Source of the DNA: Methanolinea sp. UBA473 | GTDB taxonomy: Archaea; Halobacteriota; Methanomicrobia; Methanomicrobiales; Methanospirillaceae | Direction of reading: 5' to 3' | Assembly: GCA_002509495.1 (NCBI GenBank) | Contig: DAEV01000096.1 | Location: 17,377-22,695, forward strand | DNA: 5,319 bases | Shown here: positions 1-4,798 of the stretch, one piece after another | How positions within the stretch are numbered: position 1 is the stretch's first letter | How the letters are laid out: the number at the start of each line of letters is the position of its first letter | Notes under the pieces: generated by a model | What the model was told of the DNA's origin: nothing | Database searches by the model: none | Seen by the model: the letters and a program-made list of their open reading frames with translations, nothing else | Made by a program: the position numbers and the translations under genes

Positions 1-704
1 GCGTGAACGAGAGCCGGCCCGGGGTTACCACGAAAGTACTCACGCCCCAGGAATCCGTAGAGATGGTAAGGAAGGTGATGGCGCAGTACCCCTACATCAA
101 GGTCATCGGCATCGCCGGCCCGGGAGAGCCCCTTGCCAACGATGAAACCCTCGAAACCCTCCGCCTCCTGCACGAGGAATTCCCCAACGTGATCAAGTGC
201 ATCAGCACCAACGGCCTTCTCCTGCCCGAAAAGATCGACCTGCTCCAGAAGTATGACGTCGGGAATATCACCGTCACCCTCAATGCGATCGATCCCGAGA
301 TCGGAGCCAAAATCTACCAGTTCATCAATTACAAGGGCAAGAGGTACGAGGGAGTGGAAGGTGCGAAGATTCTCCTGGAGAACCAGCTCCGGGGAATCGA
401 GATGGCGGTGGCCCGGAAGATGATCGTGAAGGTCAATACCGTGTACATTCCCGGCATCAACGAGGAGCATATCCCTGAAATTGCAAAAAAAGCAGGAGAG
501 ATGGGGGTCTATACCTTCAATGTGATTCCCCTCATCGCCCAGTACCGCTTCTCCCATATCACCCCCCCGACTCCCGAGATGAAGCGTAAAATGCAGGACG
601 AGTGCTCCAAATATGTCCGGCAGATGCGCCATTGCCAGCGGTGCAGGGCGGACGCGATCGGGAAACTGGGCCACGATGTCCAGTCCTGCATCTACAACAA
701 GTGA
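1..704 (+). CDS. nifB: NifB, FeMo-cofactor precursor (NifB-co) synthase, C-terminal part (5' truncated)
   Basis: NifB is a radical SAM enzyme that fuses two [4Fe-4S] clusters and inserts a carbide to make NifB-co, the core of the nitrogenase cofactor. The first full codon in the window is GTG at position 3, but it is an internal Val: positions 1-2 end a codon xGC and the sequence then reads VNESRPGV, matching the NifB motif C-x-N-E-S-R-P-G-V after the CX3CX2C cluster motif, so about 55 residues lie off the left edge. Visible landmarks (fragment numbering) are GIAGPGEPLAN at 36-46, the SAM-binding GGE-like loop; CISTNG at 66-71; and HCQRCRADAIG at 210-220, whose CxxC matches the C-terminal cluster ligands of NifB. 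The protein stops soon after this, so it lacks the NifX-like domain of many bacterial NifBs, as expected for methanogens. Whether it serves a nitrogenase depends on nif genes outside the window. A poly-T terminator follows closely. Confidence 0.95.
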   Translation, partial: VNESRPGVTTKVLTPQESVEMVRKVMAQYPYIKVIGIAGPGEPLANDETLETLRLLHEEFPNVIKCISTNGLLLPEKIDLLQKYDVGNITVTLNAIDPEIGAKIYQFINYKGKRYEGVEGAKILLENQLRGIEMAVARKMIVKVNTVYIPGINEEHIPEIAKKAGEMGVYTFNVIPLIAQYRFSHITPPTPEMKRKMQDECSKYVRQMRHCQRCRADAIGKLGHDVQSCIYNK

Positions 705-714
705 CCCGGACATT

Positions 715-727
715 CTCCTTTTTTTTA
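715..727 (+). terminator. Poly-T terminator after nifB
   Basis: A pyrimidine tract ending in eight T (719-726) begins about 10 nt after the nifB stop codon. Oligo-T tracts on the non-template strand are the usual intrinsic terminator in archaea, so nifB is probably the last gene of its transcript. The neighbouring gene is convergent, which fits. Confidence 0.6.
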
Positions 728-735
728 TGGACCGA

Positions 736-752
736 ATCTGAACTATTCAGAT
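736..752. repeat. Perfect 7-bp inverted repeat in the nifB 3' spacer
   Basis: ATCTGAA, a 3-nt CTA spacer, then TTCAGAT form a perfect stem of 7 bp with a 3-nt loop. It sits just after the T8 run, in the spacer between two convergent genes. A stabilising 3'-end hairpin or a back-up terminator element is possible; a protein-binding site is less likely given the tail-to-tail context. Confidence 0.45.
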
Positions 753-804
753 CTCATCCTGTCCGAAAGGATTTCTTCTTAACCCGGAATCGAAAGCCAC
801 GCCA

Positions 805-821
805 TCCCGTGTACCACGGGA
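805..821. repeat. 7-bp hairpin (TCCCGTG / CACGGGA) in convergent spacer
   Basis: TCCCGTG at 805-811 and CACGGGA at 815-821 are exact inverted copies separated by TAC. Together with the CCGGC/GCCGG hairpin that begins 3 nt later, it makes two adjacent stem-loops just beyond the 3' end of the minus-strand lipoprotein gene. Structured 3' ends on both convergent transcripts are the simplest reading. Confidence 0.5.
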
Positions 822-823
822 GG

Positions 824-842
824 CCGGCAAAAAAGAGGCCGG
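824..842 (-). terminator. Hairpin with T6 loop, probable terminator of the lipoprotein gene
   Basis: CCGGC (824-828) and GCCGG (838-842) pair across a loop that on the minus strand reads CTCTTTTTT. The minus-strand lipoprotein gene ends at 846, so its transcript meets this T-rich stretch within about 10-20 nt of the stop codon, a typical position for archaeal oligo-T termination. Here the T-run lies inside the loop rather than after the stem, so the T-tract itself may be the effective signal. Confidence 0.5.
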
Positions 843-845
843 GGT

Positions 846-1346
846 TTATTTATTGACTTGTACGGAAAGCAACTCTTCGAGGCGCGAGATCAGGGGGGCG
901 AGGCTCGCGGGGATCCCTGTGGTCTCGGTCAGTACGGTCTTATCCCCGACGGTGAGCGTATAATAGAAATAATCCGCTCCTTGAGAGGGTGCAGGGTAAC
1001 TGGAGCTCAGGTTGGGGAAATCTGCCTGCCGGATCAGCTTCTCAACCCATGAACGATCCTCTGCCGACATGGTGAACTCCCCCGATTTTTGACGGGTAGT
1101 GAATACTGTCTGTCCGTTTGAGAAGACGACCATGTGATCGTCCATGCCCGCGATCCCGCCCGTACGGATATAATCCACGAGGACTGTCGGAGGCGGCGAA
1201 GTCGAGTTTGTGGGGGGGGACTCCTGGGTGCAGCCTGCAAAGAGGAGCAGGCAGAAGAGAAGTACGATCACAAGCAGAATTCCATGTAGATTCCTACCCT
1301 GCGCCGGTCCCTTTCCCGGCGCAAAAAACGCTTTTGCCAGGTTCAT
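846..1346 (-). CDS. Secreted lipoprotein with emfourin-like C-terminal domain, function unknown
   Basis: This 166-residue protein has a positively charged N-terminus, a strongly hydrophobic segment (about 22-38) and a lipobox-like FAGC ending at Cys39, so it is probably exported and lipid-anchored on the outer face of the membrane. A Ser/Thr/Pro-rich linker (40-54) follows, then one compact domain (about 56-162): a strand with RTGGIAG (61-67), a central segment resembling 'Asp/Trp-lid' helices (SAEDRSWVEKLIRQADFP), a GADYFYYTLTV strand (123-133) and a terminal helix after IPASLAPLI. This order resembles emfourin-type protease inhibitors (small proteins linked to M4 metallopeptidases), but that is recall of the general pattern, not an alignment. 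The reading frame is open to 1547, but ATG at 1346 is chosen because it is preceded by GAGGTG at 10-nt spacing and a TATA-like box; the extra N-terminal residues would be Arg/Gly/Pro-rich translation of the hairpin array. No protease gene is adjacent. Confidence 0.8.
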   Translation of the reverse strand: MNLAKAFFAPGKGPAQGRNLHGILLVIVLLFCLLLFAGCTQESPPTNSTSPPPTVLVDYIRTGGIAGMDDHMVVFSNGQTVFTTRQKSGEFTMSAEDRSWVEKLIRQADFPNLSSSYPAPSQGADYFYYTLTVGDKTVLTETTGIPASLAPLISRLEELLSVQVNK

Positions 1347-1356
1347 AGGCCGTAAA

Positions 1357-1362
1357 CACCTC
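1357..1362 (-). promoter_or_regulatory. Shine-Dalgarno site of the lipoprotein gene
   Basis: On the minus strand GAGGTG lies 10 nt before the ATG at 1346 and matches the archaeal anti-Shine-Dalgarno complement GGAGGTGAT. It decides the start among several possible upstream in-frame codons. Confidence 0.65.
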
Positions 1363-1391
1363 GAAATACTATGTATCCGTTTTCCGTTCGG

Positions 1392-1398
1392 AAATATA
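1392..1398 (-). promoter_or_regulatory. TATA-like box of the lipoprotein gene
   Basis: The minus strand reads TATATTT here, about 46-52 nt upstream of the lipoprotein ATG. With the usual archaeal spacing of about 25 nt, transcription would start near 1370, giving a leader of some 24 nt that just includes the GAGGTG ribosome site. It is one of the few AT-rich spots in a GC-rich region, which supports the assignment. Confidence 0.5.
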
Positions 1399-1415
1399 GT
1401 CTTATCCCCTGCCGG

Positions 1416-1422
1416 AAAAAAA
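1416..1422 (-). terminator. T7 run after hairpin array, probable terminator of the 108-residue gene
   Basis: On the minus strand, the hairpin array at 1503-1439 is followed 17 nt later by TTCTTTTTTT (seven T at 1422-1416). This lies about 140 nt downstream of the stop of the minus-strand gene at 1562 and just upstream of the TATA-like box of the next gene, so the two minus-strand genes are likely separate transcription units. Confidence 0.5.
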
Positions 1423-1438
1423 GAATTTGGCCTCTTCC

Positions 1439-1503
1439 AAGGGGCTCCACCCCTTCCCACCCCGAGGGACTTAGCCCTTCGAACCCCCCGGCGCCCCAGC
1501 GGG
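1439..1503. repeat. GC-rich array of two to three small hairpins, REP-like
   Basis: This non-coding stretch is built of short palindromes in series. AAGGGG (1439-1444) pairs with CCCCTT (1450-1455) around CTCCA; CGAGGG (1463-1468) pairs imperfectly with the segment ending TTCG (to 1481); and a weaker CCCG/CGGG pair spans 1487-1503. The first two modules (from about 1441 and 1464) also look like diverged tandem copies of a unit of 23-24 nt, each ending in a run of C. The composition, C-rich on the plus strand, differs from the flanking promoter DNA. It may be a dispersed repetitive extragenic palindrome or a structured terminator; one copy in the window cannot tell. Confidence 0.5.
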
Positions 1504-1561
1504 TGCCTGGCATTTCCATCAAAGGGAACTCCGAATGGCCTGAACACTACACCACAACAGG

Positions 1562-1888
1562 TCAGATCTCCAGGACGCCGCCTTCCTCGGTTTTCTGTGG
1601 CTTCCGCCCGGGTGCGATCTCCTCAAGAGTGGTGAGAAGTACATCCAGTTTGGGATTATTGAAGATCTCCCGGAATGCGGTAAGCTCAAACGATCCCATA
1701 AGCATGACCCCTTTTTTCTTCATCGGGGTCCCTTTGTCGGTGACAGGGTTGATCTCGATTGCAAGAGATGCAGGTCTCGACCGGGTTTTGGGGAGTTTGA
1801 TGAGGGAGACACCTTTTACGTTGGTATTCTTCCTCTCCCAATCTTCCCCGCTCTCCAGGAAATTTCTCAGGCTCTCTGATAACTCCAT
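1562..1888 (-). CDS. Conserved hypothetical protein, 108 residues
   Basis: I do not recognise a named family. The product is a soluble, charged protein with no signal peptide or membrane segment. It starts with a helix-like MELSESLRNFLESGEDW, followed by a basic strand-rich region with SLIKLPKTRSRPASLAIEIN (28-47), a DKGTPMKKKG turn (51-60), and a helical stretch with FREIFNNPKLDVLLTTLEEI (72-91), ending in a polar tail. Short proteins with a similar 'IKLPKTRSRPASLA-EINP' core seem to occur in other methanogenic archaea, from memory only. ATG at 1888 is chosen because the longer reading (to 2011) adds Gly/Pro-rich sequence with no typical start, and a T-rich element sits about 29 nt upstream. 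No Shine-Dalgarno is visible, so the message may be leaderless. A hairpin array and T7 run follow it. Confidence 0.7.
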   Translation of the reverse strand: MELSESLRNFLESGEDWERKNTNVKGVSLIKLPKTRSRPASLAIEINPVTDKGTPMKKKGVMLMGSFELTAFREIFNNPKLDVLLTTLEEIAPGRKPQKTEEGGVLEI

Positions 1889-1910
1889 AGCTGGTGATGG
1901 GGCGCCCGGG

Positions 1911-1920
1911 GCTAAAAAAA
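1911..1920 (-). promoter_or_regulatory. T-rich TATA-like element of the 108-residue gene
   Basis: The minus strand reads TTTTTTTAGC here, centred about 29 nt upstream of ATG 1888. It is an imperfect TATA box, but the spacing is right for a leaderless transcript, which agrees with the absence of a ribosome-binding site. Confidence 0.35.
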
Positions 1921-1960
1921 GCTCGTCCGCGTGGAGTGAAGATACCGGAACAATCCCCCC

Positions 1961-1985
1961 CCGGACATTCCGCATGGAATGCCGG
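1961..1985. repeat. Imperfect 25-bp palindrome in the divergent spacer
   Basis: CCGG-A-CATTCC (1961-1971) and GGAATG-CCGG (1976-1985) are inverted copies around GCAT, with one unpaired A. It lies between the divergent genes starting at 1888 (-) and 2129 (+), roughly 75-100 bp from the former. A second 25-bp palindrome with the same CCGG ends lies exactly 100 bp further on (2061-2085). It could be a regulator-binding site or a structural element. Confidence 0.45.
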
Positions 1986-2036
1986 CATCCCGTCCCTTGT
2001 GCAGGACACAATTGCCCCTGCAGTCTGTTTCAACAT

Positions 2037-2043
2037 CTTATAC
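2037..2043 (+). promoter_or_regulatory. TATA-like box upstream of the Trp/Cys-rich gene
   Basis: CTTATAC in an otherwise GC-rich stretch is a candidate TATA box; a start about 25 nt downstream would fall near 2065, inside the palindrome at 2061-2085. An alternative is GATAAAT at 2070-2076, within the palindrome, giving a start near 2098. The sequence does not decide between them. Confidence 0.35.
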
Positions 2044-2060
2044 GGGAGGGGCATTTACAC

Positions 2061-2085
2061 CCGGAAAAAGATAAATCTTCTCCGG
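2061..2085. promoter_or_regulatory. Palindrome overlapping promoter: candidate operator
   Basis: CCGGA (2061-2065) and AAGAT (2068-2072) are mirrored by ATCTT (2075-2079) and TCCGG (2081-2085), around a central AA, with the two arm parts separated by 2 nt on one side and 1 nt on the other. It covers a candidate TATA element or transcription start of the plus-strand gene at 2129. This would suit a dimeric repressor. A hairpin followed by the T6 run at 2094-2099 also makes an attenuator-like arrangement possible. Confidence 0.4.
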
Positions 2086-2128
2086 ATACATTCTTTTTTC
2101 GGGGAAACCGATGGGGGAGCCAGGTACG

Positions 2129-2527
2129 ATGGGATCCGGCATTTCCAATCAACCGGACCTGTTCGAATTTTACTACGGCCATTTTGACGGGTCTTCCTGC
2201 CATGCAAAGTGGAACGGGAACTGTCTCGTGGTGGAACGGAGCAGGGGGGGCAACTTGCCGACAGCATCGCGGGAAGTAACTCCCTCGGAAGATTCCTGGA
2301 ACACCTTCTGGAACCGGGTCGGTGAGATCGGGTGCCCGGAATGGGAGCCGGAATACTTTTCTGCGCATGGCTGCTGTGGGACAACCTACTGGTCCGTCCG
2401 GATCGCGAAGGGAGAACTTTCCATCTCCAGCCGCGGGGCGAACGCGTTCCCCGGCGGGGGGTCTTTGGGTCCCTCCATGGAGTTCCAGAGATTCCTGGCC
2501 GCATACCGGGTCCTCCTCGAGGGTTGA
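2129..2527 (+). CDS. Hypothetical protein rich in Trp and Cys, 132 residues
   Basis: I do not recognise a family with confidence. The product is probably cytosolic: no signal peptide or membrane helix. It has aromatic-rich segments LFEFYYGHFDG (11-21), a W57/W61/W72 group in a region running from SWNTFW to EWEPEYF, a GCCGTTYWSV stretch (81-90), an SRGANAFPGG loop (101-110) and a C-terminal amphipathic helix FQRFLAAYRVLLEG. The order Trp-cluster, then W-S-V-x-I strand, then G-x-N-A-F-P-G, then a C-terminal helix resembles small uncharacterised bacterial and archaeal proteins seen with a GSNAYP-like motif. Cys24, Cys32, Cys69, Cys82 and Cys83 could bind metal, but no standard motif is present. 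The start at 2129 is preferred over ATG 2111 because GGGGAG and AGGT lie just before it. It may be co-transcribed with the glycosylase 86 nt downstream, as no T-run separates them. Confidence 0.65.
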   Translation: MGSGISNQPDLFEFYYGHFDGSSCHAKWNGNCLVVERSRGGNLPTASREVTPSEDSWNTFWNRVGEIGCPEWEPEYFSAHGCCGTTYWSVRIAKGELSISSRGANAFPGGGSLGPSMEFQRFLAAYRVLLEG

Positions 2528-2574
2528 CGCTACGGACTCCCGGGCCAGGAGCCGGCTGCCGTTTCCGCCATTCC

Positions 2575-2580
2575 TAAATA
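2575..2580 (+). promoter_or_regulatory. Possible TATA-like box of ogg
   Basis: TAAATA is the only AT-rich hexamer in the 86-nt gap. A start about 26 nt downstream would fall near 2603, leaving a leader of only about 11 nt that would lose most of the GGAGG site, so read-through from the gene at 2129 is an alternative. Confidence 0.3.
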
Positions 2581-2602
2581 GTCTGGTATCAGACCCTGGA
2601 GG
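2581..2602 (+). promoter_or_regulatory. Ribosome-binding site of ogg with adjacent hairpin
   Basis: GGAGG at 2598-2602 lies 11 nt before ATG 2614 and fixes the start. Immediately upstream GTCTG (2581-2585) and CAGAC (2590-2594) form a 5-bp stem with a GTAT loop. GGAG can also pair with CTCC at 2609-2612, which might partly hide the site. Both pairings are short and may have no role. Confidence 0.5.
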
Positions 2603-2613
2603 AAGAGTCTCCT

Positions 2614-3483
2614 ATGCCAGCCCTCACGCTTACGCCGGACCAGCCCTTTGATCTGGAACGATCTCTCTCCTGCGGCCAGGTCTTCCGCTGGGAGTCCGTG
2701 GGAGGGGGATGGTGGAGGGGGGTAATCGGATCCCGCCGTATCCGGATCCGGCAGGATGGCCCGGTGCTGACTTTCCGGGGCGCGGACACGGAGTTTGTTA
2801 CGCAATACTTTCACCTTGACGCAGATCTTCCCGGTATACTCCTGTCCGTCGATCGGGACCCTGTCATCCACGAGGCGATAGAATGCTGCCGGGGGCTGCG
2901 CATCGTCCGTCAGCCCCCGTGGGAGTGCCTTGCATCCTATATCTGTGCCACGTACGCCAACATTCCGGGGATCAAGAGGAGGATCTCACTGATCTGTGAA
3001 CGATTCGGCAACCGGATGGAGGATGGGGAAGGAGAATTCTTCACCTTCCCCACCCCCGGTGCGATTGCCGCGGCAGAGGTCTGCGATGTCCGCGAGTGCC
3101 GGCTTGGCTACCGGTCCTCCTACCTGCTGGAGACCGCCCGGACCGTGGCCTGCGATCCGGGGTGGCAGGAACGTGTCCTGGCGCTCCCCTATGAAGAAGC
3201 GCGGCGCGACCTCCTGCGCCTGAGAGGTGTAGGAGAAAAAGTGGCCGATTGCGTCCTCCTCTTTGCGTTCGGCAAGTACGAGGCGTTCCCTGTGGACGTG
3301 TGGATCCAGCGGATCCTGCAGACGCGCTACCAGGACGGCGGGAAGTTGCGATCTTACGGGCAAATCCACCGGTTTGGAAGCAACCATTTCGGAAAATTTG
3401 CAGGATACGCCCAGGAATACCTCTTCTGTAACCGGGAAGGGATTACGGGGCGTCAGGTCCCCTCTTCCCAGCCGGAGAGGTAA
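2614..3483 (+). CDS. ogg: OGG1-type 8-oxoguanine DNA glycosylase / AP lyase
   Basis: This base-excision repair enzyme removes 8-oxoguanine from DNA and nicks the abasic site. The 289-residue protein follows human OGG1 over nearly its whole length: an OGG_N domain with SCGQVFRW (19-26), matching SGQSFRW; a GLRIVRQPPWECLASYIC junction (94-111); then the helix-hairpin-helix GPD domain. LRGVGEKVADC (203-213) carries the catalytic Lys209 (human Lys249), FPVDVW has Asp228 (human Asp268), LGYR has Tyr166/Arg167 (human Tyr203/Arg204) and AGYAQEYLF (263-271) matches AGWAQAVLF. The oddity is CATYANIPGI (111-120), where OGG1 has CSSNNNIARI: the human Asn149 and Arg154 positions are Tyr114 and Gly119. 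The start is set by GGAGG. Its last 31 bp overlap the end of the convergent gene at 3453, so the tail GITGRQVPSSQPER is probably unconserved. It is archaeal OGG1-like, not the shorter Ogg2 or AGOG class. Confidence 0.93.
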   Translation: MPALTLTPDQPFDLERSLSCGQVFRWESVGGGWWRGVIGSRRIRIRQDGPVLTFRGADTEFVTQYFHLDADLPGILLSVDRDPVIHEAIECCRGLRIVRQPPWECLASYICATYANIPGIKRRISLICERFGNRMEDGEGEFFTFPTPGAIAAAEVCDVRECRLGYRSSYLLETARTVACDPGWQERVLALPYEEARRDLLRLRGVGEKVADCVLLFAFGKYEAFPVDVWIQRILQTRYQDGGKLRSYGQIHRFGSNHFGKFAGYAQEYLFCNREGITGRQVPSSQPER

Positions 3484-4679
3484 TCCTTCTGCTCGGGGGA
3501 GATCTCATCGATGGACAGGTCCAGGGCGGCAAGCTTCCTCCTGGCCACCTGTTCGTCGATCTCGGCCGGGACGTCATAGACTCCTGCGGGATGCTCCTTT
3601 CCGTGTTCCGCAATATACCGGGTGCAGAGGGCCTGGAGTGCGAACGACAGGTCCATCACTTCGATGGGGTGCCCCATACCCTTGGGGATCGCAAGGTTGA
3701 CAAGCCTGCCTTCTGCGAGCACGTGGACAGGCCGGTCGTCCAGCATATACGTGTCGATCCCGTCCCTCCGGACGATGGTGTCCGCGTGTTCCTCCAGCCA
3801 CTGGACATCGATCTCCACGTTGAAATGTCCGGCATTGGCAAGAACGACCCCATGGCGCATGTTCCGGAAATGGCGCTCTGTGATCACCGACGTGTTCCCG
3901 GTCGTGGTGATGAAGATCTCTCCGAGAGTTGCCGCACGGTCCATGGGCATCACTGCGAACCCGTCCATATAAGCCTCAAGTGCCCTTCTCGAATCCACTT
4001 CGGTTACGATGACCCTGGCTCCAAGTCCATGGAGCTTCCGGGCGAGACCGCGGCCGCAGAACCCGTACCCGGCAACGACTACCGCTTTTCCTGCCACCAG
4101 CATGTTGGTTGTGACCATGATGGCGGTTAACGCGCTCTCCCCCGTTCCATGGACATTGTCAAAAAACCTCTTCATCGGCGTGTCATTCACCGCAATGACC
4201 GGGAATCTGAGCTTTTCGTCCCTGGCCATCGCCCGGAGGCGGTGAACCCCGGTAGTGGTCTCCTCGCATCCTCCCCTGACACCGGCGAGGAGTTCTGTAC
4301 GGGCGGTGTGAAGCCGGTGGATGAGGTCCATGCCGTCATCAATGGTCACATCGGGGTCTGCGTCCAGCACCTTGTCGATCGCCGCATAGTATTCCCTGTG
4401 GTCCGCCCCCCTCTTTGCATAACAGTGCACATTGGGAACCCGGCCCAGGGCTTCGGCCACGTCGTCCTGGGTGGAGAGCGGGTTGCAACCCGTAATGAAG
4501 ACCTCTGCACCTCCCGCTGCCAGCGTTTCGACAAGGTTGGCGGTCTTGGCTTCCACGTGGAGCGCCATTCCGATCCGCATCCCCCGGAACGGTTTATCCC
4601 TGGAGAACTCCTCCCTGATGCCCGACAGGACGGGCATGTACTGGCGGGCCCACTCGATCTTCTTCTCACCCGAATTCAT
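3453..4679 (-). CDS. ahcY: S-adenosyl-/S-inosyl-L-homocysteine hydrolase, archaeal type
   Basis: This cytosolic NAD-dependent enzyme cleaves the nucleoside off homocysteine, removing the inhibitory by-product of SAM-dependent methylation. In methanogens the work on MJ1388 showed that the true substrate is S-inosylhomocysteine, made by a deaminase, and that is the likely role here. Residue numbers count from the TTG at 4688; subtract 3 for the ATG used here. Seen are LSTQDD (71-76), DDGMDLIH (117-124), EETTTGVHRL (142-151), the catalytic pair Lys173/Asp177, the Rossmann motif GYGFCGRG (207-214), GHFNVEID (287-294), AEGRLVNL (325-332) and GMGHPIEVM. Human HMTVET is HVEAKT here (Thr57 to Glu, Glu59 to Lys) and Cys195 is Thr182, as in the archaeal/Thermotoga group. 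The C-terminus ends WEEGT without the Lys-Tyr tail of eukaryotic enzymes. ATG 4679 is preferred over TTG 4688; neither has a strong Shine-Dalgarno. The 3' end overlaps ogg by 31 bp; hisF is divergent. Confidence 0.94.
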   Translation of the reverse strand: MNSGEKKIEWARQYMPVLSGIREEFSRDKPFRGMRIGMALHVEAKTANLVETLAAGGAEVFITGCNPLSTQDDVAEALGRVPNVHCYAKRGADHREYYAAIDKVLDADPDVTIDDGMDLIHRLHTARTELLAGVRGGCEETTTGVHRLRAMARDEKLRFPVIAVNDTPMKRFFDNVHGTGESALTAIMVTTNMLVAGKAVVVAGYGFCGRGLARKLHGLGARVIVTEVDSRRALEAYMDGFAVMPMDRAATLGEIFITTTGNTSVITERHFRNMRHGVVLANAGHFNVEIDVQWLEEHADTIVRRDGIDTYMLDDRPVHVLAEGRLVNLAIPKGMGHPIEVMDLSFALQALCTRYIAEHGKEHPAGVYDVPAEIDEQVARRKLAALDLSIDEISPEQKDYLSGWEEGT

Positions 4680-4798
4680 GGAACTCAAATCCAGACCGGA
4701 GAACTGTCTCTCCCCGGAAATTACCTAGATTATTGCCCCGCCCAGCAGATAAACCCCTTTCAAAACCATGATAATACCTCCCCTCCCAACTCTCCCCC
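4680..4798. promoter_or_regulatory. Divergent ahcY / hisF promoter region
   Basis: These 119 bp hold the promoters of two divergent genes. For hisF, ATAATA at 4771-4776 is centred about 26 nt before ATG 4799, the spacing for a leaderless transcript, and the intervening DNA is pyrimidine-rich with no Shine-Dalgarno. For ahcY, the minus strand has TTTATC at 4753-4748 (leader of about 45 nt) and AATAATCTA at 4735-4727 (leader of about 25 nt) as alternatives. A repressor shared by both genes is possible but no clear operator palindrome is visible. Confidence 0.45.

Noticed and set aside
1464..1500. tRNA-like TTCGAAC T-loop motif
   Set aside because: The flanking bases do not form a 5-bp T-stem and no acceptor, D or anticodon arms are present; the match comes from the hairpin module.
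1347..1547. N-terminal extension of the lipoprotein frame
   Set aside because: It would translate the hairpin array and promoter, put basic residues ahead of the signal peptide, and ignore a good GAGGTG-ATG start.
2111..2128. Upstream ATG for the Trp/Cys-rich gene
   Set aside because: No ribosome-binding site precedes it, whereas GGGGAG and AGGT precede ATG 2129; the upstream start cannot be fully excluded.
1371..2279. Long plus-strand open frame of 302 codons
   Set aside because: It runs antisense to the 108-residue gene and across the hairpin array and palindromes; its product is Ser/Pro/Arg-rich with no domain-like pattern.
4680..4688. TTG start extending the hydrolase by three residues
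   Set aside because: ATG at 4679 is the commoner codon and the extra Met-Ser-Ser is not part of the conserved N-terminus.
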